64,000 nt of DNA, from NCBI GenBank assembly GCA_030549205.1, contig JAUKTV010000008.1:124001-188000 (forward strand). The letters are read 5' to 3'. This document shows, piece by piece, positions 33,483 through 47,193 of the stretch. Below the pieces are notes generated by a model, which did no database searches, had not been told where the DNA came from, and was given only the letters and a program-made list of their open reading frames with translations. Made by a program: the position numbers and the translations under genes. The DNA is from Apiosordaria backusii (lineage: Eukaryota; Ascomycota; Sordariomycetes; Sordariales; Lasiosphaeriaceae). How positions within the stretch are numbered: the stretch's first letter is position 1; each line of letters opens with the position of its first letter.

Positions 33483-36400
33483 CCCTCTCTATAGTTATAG
33501 TATATAGTATTAACTAAAAAGGCTTAGAAAGGTTTAATAGTAAAATAAAGGTATTAAATAGTACTATAGGCAAGGCTTTAGTGAGGCTATTAATAAACAT
33601 TTCCTTTATAGGAAGGTAAGTTATAGTAATAACTTTAGTAAATATAGCTTCTTTAACTTCCTAAAATTAAATTAAAGTATATTTAATTCGGTAATTATAC
33701 TTATTGCTATAAATAATAATAATAAAGCCTTTATTATTATATAATAAAAGGGTAAGGCCTATAATAGGCCTAGAAATTTCCTAAAAAAGACCTTTAAGCT
33801 ATATAGCTTCTTTAAAGCCTTCAATAAGCCTAATATATTTAGCCTCTAAAATATTAAAGAATATAGTAAATACTTTCTTAGATTTCTAGCTAATAGGTCC
33901 TTTAGTTAAAGTAAATAGCTAACCGTAAGTAGATTTAGTACTTTCCTTATACTTAGCCTAATTACTATTAATAAAGTTAATAGGCTTTAAATTACTATTA
34001 AAGCTATAACTAATAGTACTGTAAATATTAAAATAGAAGTAAGAAAGTAATAATTTTATAGCTTTTAAGTAAATATTAATAGGTTATATTAAGTATTATA
34101 AAAGCTACTAAACGCTAAAGGCTATATTAAACTTAGTTTAAATTATAGTATATATTAAAGTACCAATTAATTATTAATATAGGTATTAATTAAAGGGGCT
34201 TACAGAGGTTTTAAGCCTATTGCCTTTGCTTATAATTCTAAAGCTTAGTAAAAGGGAAGTTAATTTAATGCTAATTCTAAAATACTTAACTACTTCTATA
34301 ATATAGGCCTTTTAATAGATCTAAAGGTACCGTTAAGGCCTATTGTATTTAATTTAAATACTAAAGAAGTAGTAAGTAGAACCTAAATCTTTAATATTAT
34401 AGTACTTCTCTATAGCGTTTTTTAAAGCTTAAAGCTATAGAGGCTTAAGGCCTATAATTAAGCAGTCGTTAATATAGTTAATAATAAAGATCTTATAGTT
34501 TAAGTAAAAATAGGTAACTATATTAAAGATAAGAGGCTTAAAACTTAAAGCTTAAGTTATTATAAGGACCTTCTATTATTAAAGGTAAAAAGCTTACTTT
34601 AGGCTATATAAAAATTTCTTTAATAGGATAATTTAATCTTTAATAAGGTCCTATTTAATTGCTTTTAATAGTATTATAGTACTAATATTATTATAGGCAA
34701 ACTTAAATAATCTCTATAAAATTTCAATATAAATATTAAAATCGGTCTCTAAATTTAAAAAGGCTTTTATAAAGTTTACCTACTTTAAATCCCAATTAAA
34801 TATAACTATAAAGGCCAATATAATTCTTTAAGTTAAAGGCCCTATAGTAGAAATATAAGTCTATTTAAAGTCGATTTTAAAGGCCTATTAGAAACTTTAA
34901 GTAATTAATCAGACTTTAAACTTTACTATAATACCTTATAAATTCTTCTTATCCTTAAAGACCTAACGGCTTATAATAGGCTTCTTTTTAATTTAAGATC
35001 GGTAAATAAAATAGAAAGTCTTAATAGTAAAAAGTTAATATAATTTAATAAAGATAACCTATAACTATTACTTCTTTTTAAAATATTTTAAAGCTTATTT
35101 AAAGGTATTAGACTTTAAGGTCTTTATAGAATAACACTTTTTATAATAAGAAATTAAATAAGAAATAAACTTATTACAATTTATATTATTTATAGATATA
35201 AATTCTTTATATTACTTCTATAAGGCTTAAGGTAAAGGGATTTTAATAGTAATAGAAAGTATTGTAAATATTGGAATTATAAGTTTAAGTAGCAGTTAAG
35301 TAAGTAGTATAAAGGATAGTTTAAATATTAGAGAATTGGAAATTAATAGAATAAAGGGACTGTAAATAGAAAGCTTAGGAATTTAAATAATAATATCCTC
35401 CTTTAATTTATTAAAGCAATTAAAGACCTTTAAAGGACCTATAAAGCTTAAAGGACCTATAATCTAAGCTAATAGGTCCTTATAGAACTTAATAAAGCTA
35501 GTTTTAATAACTTTATTTAAACTTAAGTAAACTAAATAAGTTTAATAACTTAAAATAGTTATAAGTCTTTCTTTAATTTCTTAAAAGGTAAGCTTAAAAC
35601 TTATAGTTTAATCCTTAATAAAGATATATACTATAATCTTAATACTTATAGCCCTATAGTTTAAAAGGTTTAATTAATATAGTGCTTAAAAAGATAATAG
35701 TTTATTATAAAAGGCTTAATAAAGTATAAGATCTTTAAAGCTTTAAACTATATAGTTAATAATTTCTATTATAGAAATGGCTATATATCTTTAAAGAATA
35801 ATAGAAAGGTTTAAAGTTAGAATAATAGCCTTAAGATAGTTTAAAATAATCTTAATAAAGTACTTAGCTAAGCTATTTTAATTAGGAGTTTTAAGGCTTA
35901 ATATATTAAAGCCGATGCCTTTTTTGATAAAGTAAGTATTTAAAGAAAGGACTTCTTTTTCTTTATTATAATAAAAGTAAGTAGGATATTGCTAGAAGGT
36001 ATTGTTTAAGCCTTTAAATAATAAATAAAGTACTATAATAGTATTATCTTTAATAGCTAATAGCTTAAGAAATCAGAAATAGGTCTTTTAATTTACTATA
36101 ATTAAACTATAAAGCTTCTTTAATAGTAAAATAGGCTTAATAGTAATAATGTCTTTTTTTAAGTAGCTTAAGGTAAAAGAAAGGTCCTAAATAGGATTTT
36201 TAAAAGGCCTTTAAAGGATTTTTATAATATTATAGCTTTTATAAACTAAATCTTTAAGCTTAACTTTCTATAAGTTAAATATACCTTTAATAATAAAAGA
36301 GGTTTTCTTTAAAAGGTTAAGACTTATATACTTAAGCTATATATATTAAAGGATAGTTAATTAAATTAAGGTTAATAAAGGCTTATTAAAATCTTTAAAA

Positions 36401-38507
36401 GACCTATTTCTTTTTAAAAAGTTAGAAGCTTTAAAGAAGACTCTCTTTAAAATTTTAAAAGCTTTAAAGGCTTTAAGGAAAGTAAGGTAATTGCTAAAGT
36501 ATTATTAGTAGAATATTTCTAATTAAGGTTAGCCTTTAAGGTTAAAGTAAAACCTTAATCTTTTAAAATTTAAAAAGGCAATAAGATTATAGTTACTATC
36601 GGTAAGCTTTTAGCTATATAAGGCTTTTCTAATACTATATAAGTAGTCTTTATTAACAATATTTAATAGAAAAGTAAAAATAAAGAAGGTTTTAGTAAAG
36701 TTAATAGTTAAAAAATAAGCCTTATTATTATAAGTTTTAATAAAGAATTGGACTTTTATAGTACCTTTATTAATAATTTTTATAAGGCTATCCTCTATAG
36801 TTAAAGGCTTGACCTTTACTTTAATAAGGTTAATAAAAAGGTTTTTATTATTATAAATATAAACTATAGACTTAATATTAAAGAGTTAGGCTTTTTTTAA
36901 AGCTAAGTTAATATAGTTAGTTAAATTAATAGGTATAGAAAGTAGGACTTTAAAAGGTAAGGATATTATAGATTTAATAAAGCTATAGTATTTAAAAGGT
37001 ATAGTTAGCTTTAAAGGTTTAATATTATAAAAGCCTATATTAAGGTCAAAGCTTATTATAAAAGAAATTTCTTTAAAATTTTTAAAGTCTTTAATATCCT
37101 CTTTCTTTTTATCCCTTTTTTTCTTTTTCTTCTTTTTAATAAGCCTAAGCTCTATAGTGTTTATTATAAAGGCATTTAAAGTCTTTAAGGCTTTAAAATC
37201 TTTAATAAAGGCAGTATAGAAATAAAGTATAGAAAAGGCTTAAGTAACTATAGTATTAGAAATATAGGTTTTAGTTAGAAGCTTCTTTTATAAGAATTCC
37301 AGTATAGGATAATAAGAATAGCTGAAATTATACTTATTTTAGTAAATTAAAGCTTTAAAGCGTTTATATTATAGTAAAAAACTACTTTTTAATAAGCTTA
37401 AGTAGTAATTAACCTAATCGATAAGCTAAATTATAATACTTAAGCTTTAAAGCCTTATAATAAAGGTATTGAATTTAATATTGTATTTAATTACTTTTAA
37501 TAAACTATCGAATTTAATAGTATAGTAAGCCTTATAGAGCTTATTTTAAAAGATAGTTTAAGTAAAGGTATACTAAGTTTGTAATTATTAAAAAAGGGTT
37601 ATTAAAGAATCTTTAACTTTAATAGTAAACAGTAGGCTTATTTATAAGGTATTTTAAATAATAAGAAGAAGGAAGGCTTTTAAGTTATTATTTAGTAAAT
37701 TAGTAATTGATTTAAGTTTATTTATAAATTTAAAAAGACTTAAGACCTTTATTTAAATAGTAAAGGCTTAGTATTAAAAGTACTAGTTCTTAAGACTTAA
37801 AAGCTTTTATTCGTAAAAGACCTGTTTATTAAGATCCTTTACTAAAAGTATAATAGTCTTTTAAGCAGTTTAACTTAAAGAGGGTATTATAATAGATATA
37901 ACGATAAGGGCCGATAGACCTATATAAGCTAAAGTAACCAAAGATAAAGGTAGTATAGGTAAGTTTATAAAAGGTTTAAAAGAAGATTTAAAAAGGCTTA
38001 AAGTAGTATATTCCGGTAAAAAGTAAATGTTAAAATTGTCGATATAGGTATTAATTTAGTTAATTTTAACGTTTAAAGCTTTAATTTAATTAATAAGACC
38101 TACTATAGTAGCCTTAATTTTACTATTAAAGGTAACTATAAGGTTATTTTATAGCTATTAAAAGTATTAAGTAAAGTTAAGGCCTTTAAAAAGGTTAAAA
38201 GTCGATAGAAGGCCGAAGGTCTTTAAAACTTTAAGGCTTATAAAGAGGTTATATATATCTTTATTTTTTATAGTAAAGGAAGTTAAAGGCTTAAAAGGGA
38301 AGTAAAAGTACTGTTAGAAGTATTAGAATGCTGTTTTTTAAGTCTTTAGCGTTTAAAAGGGAAGTAAAAGTACTATTAAAAGTACTAGAATACTATTTCT
38401 TAAGTCTTTAGTAGTTTAAAATAAATAGGGTTTATAGAATAGATATTATTATAAAGGCTATAAAATAAAGAAATTTACTTAAGTAATATAAGCTTAAGCT
38501 TATAACC

Positions 38508-39186
38508 TATTAAAATAGGTATTTTATAAGCCTATAAGTATAGACCTATATATAGAACGGTATAGAATATTAAAAGTAAAGAAAGCTTTATTTACAGTAT
38601 ATAATAGTAACTAAGTATTAAAAAAAGGTAAATTATAAAGACAATACTCTATAATATATAAAAGGTAAATACTATAATATAGACTTATAAGGTATTATAA
38701 AATATAATAAACTAATATATTAAATTAACTTATTAATTAAGAAAATATTATAGTAAATAATTATAAAAGATAAAACCTATTATAGGTTTTCGGCCCTATA
38801 TTGCTTTCTAAACCTCTTTCTATTTTAAAACTTAAATGCCTATTAAGTCTATTAACTATAGAGCTTAAATGCCTATTAAGTCTATTAATTGTAAAGCTTA
38901 AATGCCTATTAAGTCTATTAATTATAAATCTAATTAGCTAACTAAGTTTAACTATTAAGTATATTAACTAGAAGCTGTTTATAAAATATAGGGCGCTAAT
39001 GTTTTACCGTTATAATATACTAACTGCTTAGGGCTTTAGGCTACTTTAAAGATCCAAAAACCATTGCAATTGCTGTAATAAAGTATTAATAAGCGCTATA
39101 ATTCCAAGCTATTGGTTGTTATTAGCCCTATAGGTTATAGGCCAAAATATACTGTAAAGTCTACAACTAAGTGCTGTATTTTAACA
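38508..39186 (-). repeat. LTR of nested element, right copy (679 bp)
   Basis: Matches 32804-33482, including the tandem units (around 38835-38920). Ends GTATTTTAACA, immediately followed by the ATATA duplication. Confidence 0.88.
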
Positions 39187-42100
39187 ATATATATCGTTAA
39201 TTTAAGGAAGTTTTTAATTTCCAGTTTATATAAGCCCTACTTTAAAGAATATTAAGTTAAAGCTAGAACTACCTTTTTTTTTATTTATAATTATAGTAAA
39301 TACATTTTTAAGAATATACTTATAAAAGAGAATAGCCTTTTAGATTTAATTTTAAAGGAAGTTTATATTATTAAAGGCTTTTATATTAATATTATTTTTA
39401 AATAGTACTTATAAGTATATAGAGTTTAGTATTATAATATAAACCAAGCTTTATATTTTAAAAAAGAGCTTAATAACTTAATTAAGATTAAGTAGTTAAA
39501 GACTTATTAAAACTTAGTATTCTTTAAATATATTCCTTTTTTTACTTATTTTTCTTCTTTTATAAATTCTTAAATTTCTATAAATACTATTAAAACTATC
39601 TATTAATTAGCAATTTCTAATACTATTAATTAAGCTATTTTATATTTATATTAATCTTTTTAAAATCCTTTATATTTAAAGGACAATTCCAAAGTACTTT
39701 AGTATATATAAACTAAATACTTTAAAGCTAATACTTTAAATTACTTAATAAAAAGAGTTTAAAATATTAAAATCAATAGTATTTAGTAAATTTAATATAA
39801 AGATTATATAAAAGTATATACCATTTAAATTATTTTATATAAATCTTTACTTAACTGCTTTTCTCGACTGTTTTAATATATTACTTAAGATCTCTTTAAC
39901 TTTAAAGAAACTTATGATAGTTTACGGTAAGCTTTTATTATAGTAAATAAATATTATAGTAAAATATAAGTATTTTCTTTTACTTATAAAACCTAAGTTA
40001 AAGTTTTTACTACTTTTAAAAGCTTTATTAATTAAATTAAATAATAATTCGGCGTTTTTATATATATTTTATATTCTAATAATAAAGCTAGCGTTTTACT
40101 TACTTTAAATAAAACAGATTTTACTATTTAGACTTTCGATAATAAAATCGAACTTAAAACCTTCTTTTTTAATTAAAAGAAGCTAAATAGTATAATCGAA
40201 TAAGTAAGAAAAGAGTTTACTATAAAAGGGATTGCAATATAAACTATAGCTTAATTACTACCTAGTCTTTAACTTAAAGTTTTATAAGTAGCTTCCTATT
40301 TTTATATTAAATTACTGAATAAACAATATAGTTATATCTCTTTTAATAAGCTTCTTTTCTTTTAATTCTAATAATAAATAAGATAGTAAAAGTCTTTCTT
40401 TACTTTTAAGTTTATATAAGATCTTAAACTAAATTAAAATAGTATTTATATATATAGTTACTATATATATCCTTTAAATAAAGATTATAAAAAAGACCTT
40501 TTTTATAAGGCTTTTAAAAAGCTTTTAAAAGTATATATTAGCTATTTAATAAGCTATAAAGCTATAAATCTCTATTATATTTAGGTCTTTACTTTTAAAT
40601 ATATATTTATTATATATAATATTACCTTTAATAAGATAATTTTCTTTAATAGTAAGCTTAAAGAAAAGAAGGTACTTTCTTTAAGTATAATAAAGAAGGT
40701 TATTAAACTTTTAAGTACTTTAACTATTAAAATAAATATATTATTTATCTTTAATAGGATAGTAAAAGTAAGTAAATTTAACCGACAAACTTTATTAAGA
40801 CCTTTTATTATAAAAAACAAGGTTAACGGTTTAAAGGACGTTACTTTTTTAGTTATTAACTAGGATTTAAAAAAGAAGGTATTATTAAATATAATTAAAT
40901 AGTAAAGTATAGATTTCTAACTAATTAAACTAATTTAAAGGTTTTTAAAAGCTAATAAAAGTTTTTAATACCCTTTACTTACCTTTAAATCAATATTAGT
41001 TTTTAATAACATTTTTATAAAAACTATTAATAATATTAATATATATTAATAAGTATAATAAAATAACTTAAATAATAATTTAAACAGCGATTTTAACTAT
41101 AAAAGCATTTATTTAACTATCTTTATTATAAATTAGTAAATACTACTTAACTTTAATATTAATAAAGGTAAAGACCTTAATTAATAAGTATAGGTTAAAG
41201 ATATACTTACTATTAAAGTAGATAATATTAATATTATTAAGTAGTATAGTAAAAAGTAAACCGATATTTTAATAATCCAATCTATAAACTTAAAATTAAT
41301 AAGTTTAAGTATATAACCTTTATTAAAAATATTAAAACTACTAAAAAGGAATATTTATATATTTAAATACTTTAAAAAGGTAAGGAAGAAAGAAGAAGTT
41401 AATTTTTTAAGACTTTTGAATTTTATAGTATTTAATTTAAATATAATAACATAGTACTTTTAATAGGTTTTTTAAAATATATATACTCTTTTATATTATT
41501 AAATTTTAAATTACTAACTTTAATTTTATACCTTTTATATTACCTTTATAATAATAATATAATAAAGCTTAATATAATAAATAGAAATAGTACTAAGATA
41601 ACGAATTTATTAAAATTAACTTATTAAACCTTTATTAATAAGCTAAAAGGAATTTAATAAATATCTTTTTAAAGCTTAGTTTAAAGAAGTAGTAGAACTT
41701 AAATTCTAAAATATAGTTAACTAAAAAATTTAAAAAGTATTTAAAAAAAGTAAGGTTAAATTATATCCCCTTTCTTTAAAATAGGTTTTTATTTATAAAT
41801 TTAATTAAAATAGATTTCTTAATAAATATAAAGTTTAAGTTTATATTTATAGTAATCTTTAAAGCTTTTATAATATTAATTTAACTTATACTATTACTTT
41901 TACTACTTATATATTTAAAATAATTATAGCTATTATAGTTATTTTTAACTTAAAATATAAACAGTTTAATATAGTTTAGGCATTTTTTAACACTTTAAGG
42001 TCTAATTAAAAGAAGATATTTTACAAGCTTTTAAATAGTTTTAAAAATAATAATAATTTGATTTTTAAGTTTAAAAATATACTATATAGCTTTAAAGACT

Positions 42101-44575
42101 TACTACTACTTTAATATTAAGAATTTTCAATTACATTTAATAAACTTAATTTATACTTTACTTTTAAAAAGCAATATCTTTTTATAGATTTAGTAAATAG
42201 AGTTTTAATCCTTTTCTATAGTAATAATATTCTTATACTTTTTTATAAAAACTATAATATTAAAAAGAAGTAAGTTATTAATGGTCTTTAAAAAATCTAC
42301 GTTCTTTATAAATAAGGCAATATAGGTTGGTTTTTAAATATTAAAGTTATTAAGGATTGGAAGAATAAAAGGTTATAGCTATATTATAATTAATATATTA
42401 AAAAATCGTTAAAAAATACAAACTTATTAATAATTTAATAAAACCCTTTACCTTTTTAAGTTTATAAAAGCTTATAAAGTATATAAAAAAGTAATAAAAT
42501 ATAAGATTAAGATTTATTAAGAATTAGGAGGCTTAATTTTATATATAGTAATTATAATTTAAACTAATATTATTTATATAATCTCTAACCTTTTATAATT
42601 CTTTACTAACCTTAGCCTATAGTATTTTAAAAGAGTATAGAAAGTTATTAAATATCTCTATTTTATATACTTTCTTACTATAGAATATAAAAAGAAGGTA
42701 GCCTTTTAAATACTTTTTATTACCTTAAATACTTTTTTTACTGACAATCTTAATATATAATGCTTTTCTTAAAGGTATTTAATAATGCTTTTTAAAGAAC
42801 TTATTTTATAAAAAGCTACTTAATAAAGTAATATAACGATATTATTAATAAAAGCCAAGCTTCTTACTTTTACTTTAATTATTTAAAAAACTATAGCCTT
42901 TAAATAGTTCTTTAAAAATATTAACTTTAACTTAAGTAAAGTATATAGGATCTATTATAATAACCTTTAAACTATTTACTTAATTATTAACGATAGTAAC
43001 TAAATAACTATTAAGCTTTATTATATAAATATTTAAAATACCTAAGCTTATTAAAAGTATAGTAAAGGTTTCTTTAAAGTTTTTTACCTTTTAATAAAAA
43101 GATATTAGTAGATGGTTTTATTAAATAACTTATTTAGTAAAAGTTTAAGTATTTTAAAAAGCTTTTAAACTATTAAGATATTTATAAAAAGATTTAATAG
43201 CTTAAAAAAGTATTAAATAATATATTTTAATTTAAAGGCTAAACCTTAGTATAGAGCTTTTAAAAGCTTAAGTTTAAATAATAATAAAAAAAAATAAAAA
43301 TAAAAAATAATTAGCTTAATATATTTTAAAGGCAATTACCTTTTATAAAGCTTAGTTTAATTAAACCTTTCCTAATTTATTACCTTTTTCTTTAACTTTT
43401 TTAAGCTTAATACTATTATACTATCCTCTTTTTCTTTCTTTTCTTCTTTAATTTCTTTAAACTTTCCTCTTTACTTTCCTTTTTATCCTCTTTATTATCT
43501 TCCTTTTCTTTTACTTTTATATATCTTTATAGACTATACTATACTTAATAATATAGTAAAAAGTTTATTAATAATTTAAATGGCTATTTATTAAAGATTT
43601 CCTTTTAAAAAGGTAAAAGTATTTAAAGATCCTTTATACTTTTATAAAATAGAAGGAGGCATTAAAAGCTATTCTATTTAAGTATAAAGCTTATTAGCTT
43701 TAATTACTATATAAATAGCAATTACTTTCTTTTTAACCTTTTTAAAGCTAATCTCTTTAATATAGTATACAAATGCTTTAATTAAAAGATATAAGATTAC
43801 TTTTAGTTAAGTAAATACTATTATTATTATTAGTTTATAACTTTCTTTAAGTATTATAATAAATACTTATATTTTTAAAGTATAGTTTAATATTACTATA
43901 GATAATATACAATATATATCCTTTATATAAGAAAGGAAAGGAATATATAAATAACTTTAAAAGTAGGTTAAATAGTAACTTTCTTTTAAACTAGGTTTAA
44001 TAATATATACCTTATCTTCCTTTTTAATAAAAGCAGATTTAAAGTATCTTAAATAAAGGCTATCTTTAAATGCCTTTTAAAAGGATATATAAAGCTTTTT
44101 ATTAATAAGACTATTTAAATAATAAAGTTAATAATAAGTAAAAGAATATAAAAATTGTAAAGAAAAATATATAAGTTATAAAGATATATATTATTAAAAC
44201 TTAAGTTAAAGTTAAAGTAATAACTTACTTAATATATTTAAAAAAGTAAGGATTAGTAAAGAAATAGGTAAAGTAATTGCTTTAGGCAATTGATTTTTAA
44301 CTTTTAAAGAATAATAATAAGCTATTTAATTTAAATATTAAAATTAAATAAGTAAATAAACTTTATAGCTTATATATATATTATAGCTATAAGCTAAACG
44401 GTAGAGGCTTTTCTTTTAACTATTTTAATAATAGTAGTAGTAGTAATATTAGTAATAGTAGTTTAATTAGAAAAGGCTGAAAAGTAAATAAAAGGCTTAC
44501 TATAAGCTTTATTTACTTTATAAGCTTTAAGTATAAGTTAGTTAACTGTATATAAGCTTATTAACTAAAGAGGTA

Positions 44576-44864
44576 TATAGAGTAAGAAAAAGTAAGGTAA
44601 GTACTATAAATTTAATATAATATAGTTATTAGAAAAATTTAGCTATATTAAGGACTTAAAAATAGCTTTAAGACTTAATAGAACGTCAGTTAAATAAATA
44701 AAAGCTTAGAAAAGCTTACTATAGTTTAAAAAGAAGGAATAGATTCTTTAAGATAAGACTATTTATATATAAATATATAGCTTTCTACGTTCTTTAAAGC
44801 TTTTCTTTTATTTAGATCAATATACACAATTCATTCTAAGACTGTAAGGTTTTCCACCTTTATA
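44576..44864 (+). repeat. 3' LTR of copy 1 (289 bp)
   Basis: Starts TATAGAGTAAG (mutated TGTAGAGCAGG) and ends CCACCTTTATA, followed by GGCCG. Its outer (right) end is the less mutated end. Confidence 0.9.
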
Positions 44865-44994
44865 GGCCGGTCTTGAAAAATACTCTATGCACTTAGATAG
44901 GATAACAAACGTATCGATCACCTTTCTATCTGAATTCTGTTCAGGTTTTAAGTATCGATAGGCATTTTATGATCAATAAATCTCGATCGTGCCT
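44865..44994. other. Unique spacer between the two copia copies
   Basis: 130 bp of ordinary composition (it starts with the GGCCG duplication), rich in CA/TG and not RIP-mutated. No gene. Confidence 0.75.
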
Positions 44995-45284
44995 TGTAGA
45001 GCAGGGAAAAGTGGAGCGAGCACTGTAAGCCCAGTACAATGTAAATAATAGAAGGTTATAGCTACGTCAGTAACTTAGAAATAGCTTTATTTTATAATAG
45101 AATATCGAGTAAATAAATAGAAGTTTTGAAAAGCTTACTATAGTTTAGATAGAAGGAATAGATTCTCTAAAATAAGACTATTTATATATAAATACATAAC
45201 TTTCTATATTCTTTAAAGCTTTTCTTTTATTTAAATCAATATATACAATTTATTTTAAAACTATAAGGTTTTTTTACCTCTATA
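44995..45284 (+). repeat. 5' LTR of copy 2 (290 bp)
   Basis: Starts TGTAGAGCAGGGAAAAGTGG, nearly unmutated at its outer end; the inner end is strongly mutated. Followed by GTTATAAGCCTAGCG, similar to the site after the 5' LTR of copy 1 (possible primer-binding site). Confidence 0.9.
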
Positions 45285-46273
45285 GTTATAAGCCTAGCGT
45301 TTTTTAACTAAGCTTAATAGTCTTAAAAATCTCTTTATCTACTTATTTAAGCCTATTAAGCTTACCTTTCTTCCCTTTTTAATTTCTACTATATTTATTA
45401 AAACTATTGTTACTAACGATATTATCCTCTATACTATAGATAATTGGTTTAATTAGTATACTTTTCTATACTTTTAAGTAAACCTTTTAAGGATTTAAAA
45501 GCTTATCGATTCTAAAGTAAATAACATTTAAAGTAACCTTACTTTTTTAAATAATAAATCTCCTCTATATAAAAATTATATAGAGCTTATTAAATGGTTC
45601 TATACTTATATAAGTTAAGATTTATTATTAACTTATACTACTATAGTATATTTAAGTATTCTATCTGCTTTTTTACCTTTTAAACTACTTATCGATAAAG
45701 CTACTAAGCCTATACTTAAGGATTAGTTTAAAAGTAAAAAAGTAGTAGAATTTAAAACTACTATTAAAGTACTTAGCATTACTTTTAAGACCTTAACTTT
45801 TATAAGTACCTTAATATCTATAGCTTTAAAGATTATTAAACTTTATATTAGTTCTATATAGTTAGTCCTTTAATACTAAGTCTAGTACTTTAAAACCTTA
45901 CTTATACTTACACTTATTAATTTCTATATAGCTCTTTATAAAAAGTATAATATTATACTTAAGTAAGTTTATTAAGACAACGTTAACCTTAATAAATAGT
46001 ATTTAATATAGGCTAATGTATTTAATTAAGTTAAAGTATATAAGTTATTTAAGGTTTAAAGTACCTTTACTTTTATAAGCTTTTTAAATGCTATTAATAT
46101 ACGCTTTACTTTTAAATAGGCATGAAATTACCGTTTAACTATTTAAGAATAGGAGATTTATAATTCGAAGACTTCTTTTTTATATTAAACCGGTAAGTTT
46201 TTCTATAGTTTTATTATTAAAAAGCTTACTAAAACTAGCCTAAAAGGTTTTTAATCTTTCTTTACTAACGATC

Positions 46274-46714
46274 TGTCACAAGTTAAACCAGCGGCAGGTC
46301 GTACAGTATGTGGGACGCGGGGACGTCCCGAGCCAATCATTAGGAGCTAGGAAGCAACCAGTGGGAGCGGACTAGAAGTGCTAGGGTGCCAAGACACACG
46401 AGCATGTTGCAGGATGCAAAGTGCTCGGGGTGATCGAGGGCATAGCACGACGAGCACATCGCAGGATGCAAAGTGCTAGGGGTGATCGAGGGCATAGCAC
46501 GACGAGCACTCGGGTGACAAGAAGACTATATATACGGAGGAACTAGATAGCTTGAAGATAGTTCCGCAGTATGCAATCACAGCTTGTATCCACGGTATCT
46601 TGTGTTTACATTGAGACATCTTGTTGTGCACTGTTTAGCTGCACCGAACCAATTGTCAGAAGTTGCCTTCAACCGAGTATCCCTTTCAGAGGTTCTGATC
46701 AGGGGTTCGTCACA
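46274..46714 (+). mobile_element. Solo LTR A (441 bp), not RIP-mutated
   Basis: Starts TGTCACAAG, ends GTTCGTCACA, flanked by perfect CGATC duplications (46269-46273, 46715-46719); copy 1 has the empty site. GC-normal and rich in CA/TG, in sharp contrast with its surroundings. Contains a 49-bp-type tandem duplication (GCAGGATGCAAAGTGCT... twice, about 46412-46507) and a TATATATA box near 46526, as in LTR promoters. No internal region follows, hence solo LTR. Confidence 0.88.
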
Positions 46715-47193
46715 CGATCCTTTTAAAGATAAGAATCCTTATACTTTTAAGTACTTAGAAAAGAAGCCGATCGATTATCTATACTTAATTAAAGATAAGG
46801 GTTTAAAGAATTATATTTAAAAGCCTAAATATTGCTTTAAACTTAAATTTATACTTATAAGTTAAGCCCTAAAAGCTTTCTAATCTCCTAATTTTACTTT
46901 TAGAATATATAATAAGATTAAAAATCGCCTACTTACTTATAATAAATTCAAGTAACTATACTAAAACGATACTATTAAGTAGTAGCTTTTTTAAAGCTTA
47001 GAAAAACCCTTTTACAACTCTTTTTTTAAATTTCAAAAAGCTCTAGTAGCTATTACTATTAATTCTACCTTTTTTAAAGATCTTTAGAATTAAATAAATA
47101 TAGTTCAGCTTAAGTAAGATAATTCTAATATAGTACTTACTACTAAAGCCTTTAATATTTACTTACTTTTTAAATTTATAGTTTATAACAATT

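Larger units (their letters stand above)
32804..39186 (-). mobile_element. Nested RIP-mutated LTR retrotransposon, probably copia-type
   Basis: 6383 bp inserted in copy 1. LTRs of 679 bp each (32804-33482 and 38508-39186) with matching TGTTA/TAACA-type ends (left TATTA after mutation) and target duplication ATATA (32799-32803, 39187-39191). The sequence joins exactly where copy 2 is uninterrupted. Minus orientation is shown by CCCTCTCTAT just inside the left LTR (a polypurine tract on the minus strand) and by a degraded reverse transcriptase motif Y-I-N-D-C-L-I-I-G at about 34450-34476 on the minus strand, near the 3' end as in copia order. Heavily RIP-mutated; no open frame survives. Confidence 0.85.
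31039..44864 (+). mobile_element. RIP-mutated Ty1/copia-type LTR retrotransposon, copy 1 (interrupted)
   Basis: Bounded by 289-bp LTRs (31039-31327 and 44576-44864) and a perfect 5-bp target duplication GGCCG (31034-31038 and 44865-44869). About 7.4 kb of own sequence plus a nested 6.4-kb element. Extremely AT-rich, with CA and TG dinucleotides nearly gone, as RIP produces; no frame survives. Collinear over its length with copy 2. The reverse transcriptase position that reads Y-I-D-D in copy 2 reads tat-agt-aat-aat here (42217-42228), so both Asp codons have become Asn through G to A. Purine-rich AAAGAGG just before the right LTR fits a plus-strand polypurine tract. Inactive. Confidence 0.9.

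Noticed and set aside
40581..40820. 79-codon open frame in the AT-rich block
   Set aside because: It lies inside a RIP-mutated retrotransposon, is on the strand opposite to the element's coding sense, and its Ile/Leu/Phe/Lys bias just reflects base composition.
46584..46820. 78-codon frame across a solo LTR end
   Set aside because: It is a chance fusion of solo LTR sequence with decayed retrotransposon coding sequence.
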